A stretch of DNA of 40,385 nt from Candidatus Thermoplasmatota archaeon (GTDB lineage Archaea > Thermoplasmatota > Thermoplasmata > RBG-16-68-12 > JAGMCJ01), in the NCBI GenBank assembly GCA_022848865.1, contig JAJISE010000016.1:1-40385 (forward strand), written 5' to 3'. How positions within the stretch are numbered: the stretch's first letter is position 1; the number at the start of each line of letters is the position of its first letter. The translations under genes were made by a program, and so were the position numbers. A model generated the notes under the pieces. The model had not been told where the DNA came from. It saw only the letters and a program-made list of their open reading frames with translations, and did not search any database. Shown one piece after another: positions 34,348-40,385 of this stretch.

Positions 34348-35238
34348 TTGCGGTCGAAGAAGAGAAGGAAGATACTGTTGGAGGGTGTTTCCAGCGGGAA
34401 TCTCGTCGACGTCAATAAGGAAAGCAGGATAATCTTTGAGATTCTTGTGAAGGGGTCGCCCTATCGTCTGCAGACTATCTCGACCGTGCTCGAGGCGGAT
34501 GGCTGGCTTCATGATGAGGATCGGATCTTCCTAACGGTCCCGAAGAATGCGTTCTCCCAGCCCGAGATGATAAGAGCGGTCCACGACGCCGTGAAGAGAG
34601 TGCAGTACCTCCTGAAGACAAGCGGGATAGAGTACGAGATGAGAATCGTGTCGGAGGACAGGCCCAGGCCGACAGGGAGCGTCCTCAAGGCCAAGATCGG
34701 CCTGGTCGGGGATCAGAAGGTCGGGAAGACCAGCCTCATCCGAAGATACGTTCTGGACCAGTTCAGTGACAAGCACATAAGGACGATAGGAGCGAAGGTC
34801 TCGAAGAAGCAGGTCTATCTCGACTTCCATGAAGGCAAGGCGGTCAGAGTGGACATGATGATCTGGGACATCATCGGGGAGAGGCACCTGGCCGAGCTGC
34901 ACATGAAGGAGTACTATGTCGGTGTGCAGGGAATCCTCGTTGTCATTGACATAACTCGAAGGAAGACCCTCGCGGGCGTTGAGGACTGGCTTTCATCCGT
35001 TCTAGAGGTCACGGGGGACGTCCCCATACACCTGCTCGTCAACAAGTGCGACCTGGAGGACAGGTTCGACATGGAGGGGGGAGAGATCGCTGCTCTCTCC
35101 ACGAAGATTCGTTCTCCTTTCATTTTCACAAGTGCCAGGACCGGGAAGAACGTGGAAGGCGCTTTCGCGGACCTTGCCATGAAAATCGCAGTCAAGACCG
35201 GGGAGTCTTCCAGGGAAGCCCTTAGGGCAACAGCGTGA
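34348..35238 (+). CDS. Rab-like GTPase with unique N-terminal domain
   Basis: 296 residues. Residues 1-105 form a separate alpha/beta domain of unknown kind (KILLEGVSSGNLVDV, SPYRLQTISTVLEADGWLHDEDR). The G domain from ~113 has P-loop GDQKVGKTS (121-129), HIRTIGA in switch I, WDIIGER (G3, with Glu where Ras-family proteins have catalytic Gln), NKCD (G4) and TSARTG (G5). It resembles the GTPase at 17358-18158, including the WDI-x-G motif and the EVTGD-(V/I)-P segment, but lacks its TPR tail. The start is TTG 34348 with GAGAGGAG upstream. The role is unknown; the Gln-to-Glu change may slow GTP hydrolysis. Confidence 0.8.
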   Translation: MRSKKRRKILLEGVSSGNLVDVNKESRIIFEILVKGSPYRLQTISTVLEADGWLHDEDRIFLTVPKNAFSQPEMIRAVHDAVKRVQYLLKTSGIEYEMRIVSEDRPRPTGSVLKAKIGLVGDQKVGKTSLIRRYVLDQFSDKHIRTIGAKVSKKQVYLDFHEGKAVRVDMMIWDIIGERHLAELHMKEYYVGVQGILVVIDITRRKTLAGVEDWLSSVLEVTGDVPIHLLVNKCDLEDRFDMEGGEIAALSTKIRSPFIFTSARTGKNVEGAFADLAMKIAVKTGESSREALRATA

Positions 35239-35247
35239 GCACCGCCC

Positions 35248-35493
35248 TCAGCACGACGTATGTTTTATCGCCTGAGTTGGACAGGCCTCCACGCATGCAC
35301 AGCACTCGATGCATTCATCGATGTTCGGAGCGGTCGACTTGCCGTCCACAAGCTCGTAGACCTCGGTAGGGCACACGTCGACGCACTCCCCCGCGCCTAT
35401 GCACTTGTCGCGATCTATCTCTATTGTGAATCCGAGGGCATCGCTCTCATACTTCTTGACCGTCAGGTTCCCAACGTTCGAGCGAATGCGCAT
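35248..35493 (-). CDS. 7Fe-type dicluster ferredoxin
   Basis: About 81 residues with two cluster motifs. The first is CIGAGECVDVCP, in which the second cysteine of the usual CxxCxxCxxxCP is Ala. The second is the complete CIECCACVEACP. This is the pattern of [3Fe-4S][4Fe-4S] ferredoxins such as those of Sulfolobus and Thermoplasma, which have Asp at the missing position. Neighbours are acyl-CoA dehydrogenase (divergent), EtfAB and FixC, so a FixX-like electron carrier is possible. The start at 35493 is the first ATG before the conserved part; the reading frame is open far upstream but not protein-like there. Confidence 0.8.
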   Translation of the reverse strand: MRIRSNVGNLTVKKYESDALGFTIEIDRDKCIGAGECVDVCPTEVYELVDGKSTAPNIDECIECCACVEACPTQAIKHTSC

Positions 35494-35563
35494 CCAACTA
35501 TTACACGTCTTCCTCGCCTTGTGGAGCGTGTCGACAGAATGTGGGCGGGCCTTCATGCGAATG

Positions 35564-35602
35564 TTTATAGACGCCGAAGTTTTCCCCCTTCTGCGTAGGG
35601 GG
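35564..35602 (+). promoter_or_regulatory. TATA element and hairpin before acyl-CoA dehydrogenase
   Basis: TTTATA at 35564-35569 would start transcription near 35593. Between it and the ATG at 35610, CCCCCT (35584-35589) pairs perfectly with AGGGGG (35597-35602) around a 7-nt loop. The 3' arm is also the purine-rich ribosome site, so a hairpin could mask it if the transcript starts upstream of the 5' arm; otherwise the element may be a DNA operator. The same A/T element may also serve the divergent ferredoxin gene. Confidence 0.45.
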
Positions 35603-35609
35603 TAGGACA

Positions 35610-36749
35610 ATGGATTTTGACTTGAGTGATGAACAGAAAATGCTGAAGAAGACCGTCCGGGACTTCGCGGAAAAGGAGATCAAGCCGACTCGGGCGGAGT
35701 TTGATGAAAATGAAGAATACCCAATCGAGATCCTGAGAAGGCTGGGCGAGATGGGAATAATGGGCATGGCGGTCCCGCCCGAGTACGGCGGCTCGGGTGC
35801 GGACGTGATAAGCTATGCCATCGCCATCGAGGAGCTTTCCAAGATAGACCCATCCGTGGGTGTGGCGGTCTCGGTCCACAACTCGCTCGGATGTGATCCG
35901 ATAGTCAAGTTCGGAACTGAAGAGCAGAAGAAGAAGTGGCTTCCAGGCCTCGCCAGCGGGAAGAAGATCGGATGCTTCTGCCTGACGGAACCAGATGCGG
36001 GCTCGGATGCGGCAGCCATAAAAGCCACAGCGAGGCTGGAGGGTGACGAATACATAGTCAACGCGAAGAAGCAATTCATCTCGAACGCGGCTGGTGCGGA
36101 CCTTTCTTTGGTCTTCGTCATGACGGACAGGGAGAAGGGGTACAAGGGAATAAGCGGGTTCCTTGTTCCGACCGATGCGCCTGGGTTCTCGAGAGGAAAG
36201 AAGGAGAAGAAAATGGGAATCCACGCGTCCGTGACGATGGAGATGAACTACGAGGACTGCAGAATCCCGAAGGAGAACCTGCTCGGAGAAGAGGGTGGGG
36301 GGTTCGGGATAGCTCTGTGGGCCCTCGATGCGGGGCGAATCGGAGTCGCCGCTCAGGCGGTCGGAATAGCCCAGGGCGCTCTGAACGAGGCAATCGCCTA
36401 CTCGAAGGAGAGAGTCCAGTTCGGCAAGCCCATATCTTCGTTCCAGGCTATCCAGTGGATGGTAGCGGACATGGCCACGGAAATCGATGCTGCGCGCTTC
36501 CTCGTCTACCACGCGGCGTACGTGAAAGACAAGGGAGGGAAGTTCTCCAAAGAGGCGGCAATGGCGAAGCTGAAGGCCTCGGACGTCGCCGTGAACGTCA
36601 GTCGAGATGCGGTACAGATTTTCGGCGGGTACGGATACATGCGCGAGTATCCCGTCGAGCGGTACTACAGGGACGCGAAGATCACGGAGATATACGAAGG
36701 GACAAGCGAAATCCAGAGGCTCGTGATCGCCAGGGCGCTGCTCAGGTAG
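35610..36749 (+). CDS. Acyl-CoA dehydrogenase
   Basis: 379 residues, the usual size for a soluble acyl-CoA dehydrogenase, which oxidises acyl-CoA thioesters to enoyl-CoA, reducing FAD and then electron-transfer flavoprotein. Motifs: [15 protein letters not shown] (about residue 125), an FAD/CoA segment [13 protein letters not shown], and the C-terminal [15 protein letters not shown] in which E363 is the expected catalytic base. The [17 protein letters not shown] signature is complete. It sits directly beside etfA (convergent overlap of 8 bp), so the pathway is likely beta-oxidation or branched amino-acid catabolism. Specific chain length cannot be read from sequence. Confidence 0.92.
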   Translation: MDFDLSDEQKMLKKTVRDFAEKEIKPTRAEFDENEEYPIEILRRLGEMGIMGMAVPPEYGGSGADVISYAIAIEELSKIDPSVGVAVSVHNSLGCDPIVKFGTEEQKKKWLPGLASGKKIGCFCLTEPDAGSDAAAIKATARLEGDEYIVNAKKQFISNAAGADLSLVFVMTDREKGYKGISGFLVPTDAPGFSRGKKEKKMGIHASVTMEMNYEDCRIPKENLLGEEGGGFGIALWALDAGRIGVAAQAVGIAQGALNEAIAYSKERVQFGKPISSFQAIQWMVADMATEIDAARFLVYHAAYVKDKGGKFSKEAAMAKLKASDVAVNVSRDAVQIFGGYGYMREYPVERYYRDAKITEIYEGTSEIQRLVIARALLR

Positions 36750-37764
36750 GATTCTTGGCGGGACGCCTTTCCCTGATCTGGCGGATCACTTCCGGGACTA
36801 TCTCGAAGAGGTCCCCCACGATGCCGAAATCGGCGATCTTGAAAATCTCCGCCTCGGGATCGTTGTTTATGGCGATTATCTTCTCGGACTCCTGCATCCC
36901 CGCGAGGTGCTGGACCGCTCCTGATATCCCGATCGCCACGTAGATGTTCGGCCTTACGGTCTTGCCCGTCTGCCCCACCTGCCTGTCCTTGGAAAGCCAC
37001 CGGAGATCCACGACCTTTCTGGACCCGGCCACCGTGCCGCCGAGAACGTCTGCGAGTTCCTGCAGCGTTCCGAACGTGTCCGCCTTTCTGATACCGTGAC
37101 CGCCGGCCACTACAACGTCCGCGTCGGCGAGCCTCGTCGCCTCGTCCTCCATGTGGGCGATGAACTGGACCATCTTGGCATCCACATCCTCGGGGCCGAG
37201 CTCGATGTCCTCTTTGATGATTCTGCCCTTCCTCTTCGGATCCCTCTCGGGCTCGGGGAAGACGTTCGGGCGGGCGGTCGCCATCTGGGGTCGCGTCTTC
37301 TTGCACATGATGTGAGCTAGGCTCTTCCCGCCGAACGCAGGGCGAATCATCACGAGGTTCTTCCCCTCGCTGACGCGGAACGCGGTGCAATCCGCTGCCA
37401 ATCCCGTCTGGAGATGGACGTAGAATCTGCCACCGAGCTCTCTTCCGTTCTTCGTGGCGGCCAGGAGCAGGATCTCCGGCTTGTACCTCTCGACGAGCTC
37501 GACCATGACCTTCGAATAGGGGCTCGCGGCATAGCTGGCGAGAATGGGATGTTCCACGAGGTGGACCTCGTCGAGGCCGTACTGCATCGCCTCCTTGGCG
37601 TACTCCCCGACACCGTGGCCGAGAAGCGCCCCGCTAAGTTTGACGCCGAGAATGTCCGCGATCCTCCTTCCCTCGCCGATGAGCTGGATGGACCCCCGCC
37701 GGATATGGTCCCGCCTGAACTCGATGAAGACCATCACTCCCTTGGATTTCTTGGCCCCGCTCAT
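36742..37764 (-). CDS. etfA: Electron transfer flavoprotein, alpha subunit
   Basis: 340 residues. The C-terminal FAD-binding signature is clear: [21 protein letters not shown] followed by [21 protein letters not shown]. The N-terminal domain pairs with EtfB to hold the second flavin or AMP. ATG 37764 overlaps the stop of etfB (ATGA at 37761-37764), so the subunits are translationally coupled. It accepts electrons from the adjacent acyl-CoA dehydrogenase and passes them to FixC-like or quinone acceptors. Whether it bifurcates (two FADs) needs the EtfB flavin-binding residues to be checked. Confidence 0.92.
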   Translation of the reverse strand: MSGAKKSKGVMVFIEFRRDHIRRGSIQLIGEGRRIADILGVKLSGALLGHGVGEYAKEAMQYGLDEVHLVEHPILASYAASPYSKVMVELVERYKPEILLLAATKNGRELGGRFYVHLQTGLAADCTAFRVSEGKNLVMIRPAFGGKSLAHIMCKKTRPQMATARPNVFPEPERDPKRKGRIIKEDIELGPEDVDAKMVQFIAHMEDEATRLADADVVVAGGHGIRKADTFGTLQELADVLGGTVAGSRKVVDLRWLSKDRQVGQTGKTVRPNIYVAIGISGAVQHLAGMQESEKIIAINNDPEAEIFKIADFGIVGDLFEIVPEVIRQIRERRPAKNPT

Positions 37765-38567
37765 ATGATGCCCTCCGCCTCGAGGTCGTCGAGGAGCTTC
37801 CTCACGGCCTCCCTCGCTTCTCCGCTGTAAATCCTCCCGCTTCTGTCCGGGAGCTCGACCGTCTCGATCCTGTCCACGACCGTCGGTGAGCCGCTCAGGC
37901 CTATCCTTTCCTTGTCCAGGCCGACGTCGTCGGCGTTCAGGTCATCAATGACCCCTATCGTTCTCGCCTTGATCTTCCCGAGAAGGGTCGGTTCCCTGGG
38001 ATGATTGCATCCGTGATTCACTGTGATGACGAGCGGAAGCGTGGTCTCCCAGACCTCGAACCCGTCCTCGACGGCCCTCTTGGCCCTGACGTGCCCGTCC
38101 CGGACCTCGACCTCGACGACATAGGTCAGCTGGGGCAGGTCCAGGTTCGCGGCCATTCCCGGCCCGACGTGCCCCGTGGAGCTGTCCGTCGTCTCCTCCC
38201 CGCAGAAGACAATATCGAAGTGCCCGAGGTGCTCGACCGCCTTCGAGAGCGCATAGGACGTGGGAAGAGTGTCGGAACCGCCCAGGGCTCTGTCCGAGAG
38301 GAGGATGCCCTTGTCGGCGCCCATGCCTATCGCGGTCTCCAGGGCCTGTATGAACCTTGGCGGGCCCATGCTCAGCGCGAGGAGGGAACCGCCGTGCTTG
38401 TCCTTCAGCTGAAGAGCCATCTCGAGCGCGTGCAGGTCCGAGGGATTGATCTCGCTCTCCACGCCCTCCCTCACAAGGGTCTTCTTGACCGGGTCTATCT
38501 TGAGCTGCTCGGCCTTGGGGACCTGCTTGATGCAGACGACCATTCTGAGTCCACTGGGTTCGGGCAT
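37761..38567 (-). CDS. etfB: Electron transfer flavoprotein, beta subunit
   Basis: 268 residues. Landmarks of EtfB: VVCIKQVPKAEQLKID near the start, ALEMALQLKDKHGGSLLALSMGPP, a core GEETTDSSTGHVGPGMAANLDLPQLTYV and the C-terminal segment ARTIGVIDDLNAD. The family binds AMP or FAD. The start at 38567 gives eight residues before VVCIKQV; an ATG at 38543 is also possible. The gene follows fixC by two bases and overlaps etfA. Together fixC-etfB-etfA is one operon in that order. Confidence 0.9.
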   Translation of the reverse strand: MPEPSGLRMVVCIKQVPKAEQLKIDPVKKTLVREGVESEINPSDLHALEMALQLKDKHGGSLLALSMGPPRFIQALETAIGMGADKGILLSDRALGGSDTLPTSYALSKAVEHLGHFDIVFCGEETTDSSTGHVGPGMAANLDLPQLTYVVEVEVRDGHVRAKRAVEDGFEVWETTLPLVITVNHGCNHPREPTLLGKIKARTIGVIDDLNADDVGLDKERIGLSGSPTVVDRIETVELPDRSGRIYSGEAREAVRKLLDDLEAEGII

Positions 38568-38569
38568 GC

Positions 38570-39862
38570 TCACATCGACCTCGTTCCGCCGAGAAGGTCC
38601 TGCATCAGCTGCATGAGTGAGATCTTCCCCTTCATCTCCTCTTTCGCAATGTGGAACATCTTCTCCTTCTTTGTCCCATCGACCGTGTACATCCTGTTGA
38701 GGATCCCGCAGAGGAGCTGAGGATACGCCCTGTATATCCTCGGGTTCATTAGGAACGACGGCGTCCTGCCGAACTCCTCCAGCTCGCTGAGGACCCCGAA
38801 ACTTCGAAGGTCGTGAAGGTATCTGGAGAGAGAGCCCGCCGAGTAGTCGTTCGCTGCGCGGGCGGCCTTCACCGTCTCCGCCGCCGCCATCCCGGAGAGG
38901 ATGGCCAGGTCGACGCCTCGGTACGTGTACCCGTGGCTGAGGACGAAGCCAGCGGCATCGCCCACCGCGAGGAACCCGTTGGCGTAGGGCCTCGGGATCA
39001 TGCGGGTCCCCAGCTCTGGGATCATGTGCGCCGAGTACTCGACGACTTTTCCTCCCTCGATGTACTTCTGAATGGATGGATGAAGCTTGAATCTCTCCAT
39101 GAGCTCCTGGATCTCCGTTCTGTGGCTGGACAGATCTTCGGACTGTACGACGACGCCGAGGGACACGGAGTCCTCGTTCGTGTAGAGGAAGCCGCCCCCG
39201 CGGAGGAAGTTCGTCACCTGTCCCATGTAAGCATTGGCCACGCCCTCCTTCTCGCCGACGTTGAACCTGTCCTCGATCCTCTTCTTCGTGAGCTTGATCG
39301 TCTCTTTGACCCCGACGGAGATCTCCTTTGGAATCAGCTCCGGTCGTATCCCGGCCTTCTGGGCGAAGATCGATGCGACACCGTCCGCCGCGATGATTAC
39401 GTTCGCCTTCACCTCGTCGCCGCCCGCCCGGACACCGAAGACCGTGCCGTTGGAGACCAGCAGATCGTCGACCCTGGTCCCACTTATGACCATGGCCCCC
39501 TCTTCTCCCGCCCTCTTTGCCATCCACTTGTCGAACTTCGACCTGATCGCCGTGAAGCTGTTCACCCGCGAGCTCCCCGTTCGCAGTGAGTCGTACTGGA
39601 TCGTGACCGCTGTGTCCTTGGAGAGCATGGAGATGTTCTCCTGGACAACATAGCGCTCGATGGGCGCCTCCCGCCAGTCATCCGGAAAGAGGCGCTTGAG
39701 TGGGTAGGTGTAGATCCTCCCGCCATAAACGTTCTTGGAACCTGGGAACTTGCCCCTTTCGATGATGAGGACGCTGAATCCCTCTTTCGCTAGGGAATAT
39801 GCCGCCGAGCTTCCCGCGGGACCAGCTCCTATGACTATCACATCGAACCTGTCCATGGTCAT
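38570..39862 (-). CDS. fixC: FixC-like flavoprotein (ETF-quinone oxidoreductase type)
   Basis: 430 residues. An N-terminal Rossmann FAD site (VIVIGAGPAGSSAAYSLAKEGF) and a second region NGFLAVGDAAGFVLSHGYTYRGVD are typical of FixC and geranylgeranyl-reductase-like flavoproteins. The gene order with etfBA makes FixC the best reading. It lacks the C-terminal ferredoxin domain of ETF-quinone oxidoreductase, which a separate ferredoxin (35248-35493) could supply. ATG 39862 or 39856 are the candidate starts, with AAGGATGA near the second. The gene begins the fixC-etfBA operon. Confidence 0.85.
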   Translation of the reverse strand: MTMDRFDVIVIGAGPAGSSAAYSLAKEGFSVLIIERGKFPGSKNVYGGRIYTYPLKRLFPDDWREAPIERYVVQENISMLSKDTAVTIQYDSLRTGSSRVNSFTAIRSKFDKWMAKRAGEEGAMVISGTRVDDLLVSNGTVFGVRAGGDEVKANVIIAADGVASIFAQKAGIRPELIPKEISVGVKETIKLTKKRIEDRFNVGEKEGVANAYMGQVTNFLRGGGFLYTNEDSVSLGVVVQSEDLSSHRTEIQELMERFKLHPSIQKYIEGGKVVEYSAHMIPELGTRMIPRPYANGFLAVGDAAGFVLSHGYTYRGVDLAILSGMAAAETVKAARAANDYSAGSLSRYLHDLRSFGVLSELEEFGRTPSFLMNPRIYRAYPQLLCGILNRMYTVDGTKKEKMFHIAKEEMKGKISLMQLMQDLLGGTRSM

Positions 39863-39945
39863 CCTTCTGTGGCTCGGTGCAAGGTAAAACTCGGGCGATT
39901 AAGAACCTTACCATCTGCTTGCTGACAGAGAGGGTGTTCGTACTG

Positions 39946-40385
39946 CTAGTTCTCGACTATCCATGCCTGGGGGACGTCCACCCAAATCCAGTAGCCCTCT
40001 CCTGCGGTCATGATGTCTGCGGGACTCAGGTGCCTCAGGTGATACGGAGGCGTATCGCTGTATCCATCAATCTTCGTCCAGTCTATCGCGGACAGGGCTC
40101 CAGCCACGGTGTCATCAAAGAAGCACGGATAGCCCACGAAGTTCCACTCGTGGCCGAGCCGAATCTCCGTGACCGCAGGAACGAGTCCCGCAACAACGAG
40201 ATGATCGTCCTTCGTTATCTGGATCCAGAATCCCATGTTGTGGTTGATCTCGAAGAGCGTGCGATATGTCTTGAAGGTCCAATATGACTTCCAATGATCG
40301 CTCTGGTCCGAGGACCTGTAATAGCGGACGTGGTTGTAGCTGCCCGTCAGGGATTGCAGGACGGTCTCGAGCGTCTCGTCGTCCT
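39946..40385 (-). CDS. Secreted or surface protein, C-terminal part (runs off the right edge)
   Basis: The frame is open to the right edge and so lacks its N-terminus. The visible ~145 residues end with the C-terminal repeat pattern of archaeal surface proteins: a HVRYYRSSDQ stretch, then EWNFVGYP, DTVAGALSAI, DGYSDTPPYHLRHL, AGEGYWIWVDVPQAW and a short IVEN end. A start could be read at 40236, but the upstream codons are equally protein-like, so the gene is longer. No membrane helix is seen in this part. Confidence 0.7.
   Translation of the reverse strand, partial: DDETLETVLQSLTGSYNHVRYYRSSDQSDHWKSYWTFKTYRTLFEINHNMGFWIQITKDDHLVVAGLVPAVTEIRLGHEWNFVGYPCFFDDTVAGALSAIDWTKIDGYSDTPPYHLRHLSPADIMTAGEGYWIWVDVPQAWIVEN

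Overview
The window reads as chromosomal DNA of an archaeon, most likely of the Thermoplasmatota/Euryarchaeota type. Several features support this: deoxyhypusine synthase, an archaeal-type valyl-tRNA synthetase, a Thi4-family thiazole synthase, a four-subunit-type 2-oxoacid:ferredoxin oxidoreductase, Rab-like small GTPases, a KaiC/GvpD-like ATPase, and very large PKD/SbsA-Ig surface proteins. Many genes have TATA-like boxes about 26 bp upstream of the start codon (leaderless mRNAs), mixed with genes that carry strong GGAGG ribosome sites. The species assignment is inference. No rRNA, tRNA, IS element or CRISPR array was recognised.

Region by region. (1) 1-2.8 kb is an accessory, defence-like patch: a frameshifted C-terminal relic of a type I restriction/DEAD helicase subunit, an AbiEi/AbiEii toxin-antitoxin pair, and a ribbon-helix-helix/RelE toxin-antitoxin pair with a visible operator. 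(2) 2.8-3.5 kb is gene-poor, with a 14-unit 11-bp tandem array and a 50-residue Cys-containing microprotein too short for ordinary gene calling. (3) 3.5-11.5 kb is envelope biology: a glycan flippase, UDP-GlcNAc 2-epimerase, a small membrane protein of the YdjM/DUF457 type, and an ABC ATPase divergent from two FtsX-like permeases. The permeases are coupled to a GT-C-like polytopic protein through overlapping stop/start codons (CTGA, TTGA). (4) 11.5-19.4 kb is housekeeping and signalling: KaiC-like ATPase, ValRS, NAD synthetase, a PH-like membrane protein, a zinc-finger/TM/thioredoxin protein paired with VKOR (disulfide formation), a Rab-like GTPase with TPR-like tail, and deoxyhypusine synthase. 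(5) 19.4-29.3 kb encodes the cell surface: a ~2,066-residue beta-helix/PKD/SbsA-Ig protein with a C-terminal membrane anchor, a strongly expressed-looking small secreted protein, a secreted beta-propeller protein, and a shortened beta-helix/PKD protein. (6) 29.4-39.9 kb is central and fatty/amino-acid catabolism: Cys-type Thi4 overlapping a putative metalloprotein, the PorGD-PorA-PorB operon, a second Rab-like GTPase with its own N-terminal domain, a 7Fe-type ferredoxin, acyl-CoA dehydrogenase, EtfA, EtfB and a FixC-like flavoprotein. The right edge cuts a secreted-protein C-terminus.

How the genes work together: acyl-CoA dehydrogenase, EtfAB, FixC and the ferredoxin form a plausible electron route from acyl-CoA oxidation, and the 2-oxoacid oxidoreductase supplies reduced ferredoxin and acyl-CoA. 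VKOR plus the anchored thioredoxin would oxidise exported surface proteins, and flippase, epimerase and the GT-C-like protein would make and attach surface glycans. The most notable regulatory signal is an inverted repeat with core TATCA-N4-TGATA, placed ~25 bp upstream of the TATA box of both the KaiC-like ATPase and the Rab/TPR GTPase, which suggests a shared regulator of two signalling NTPases.
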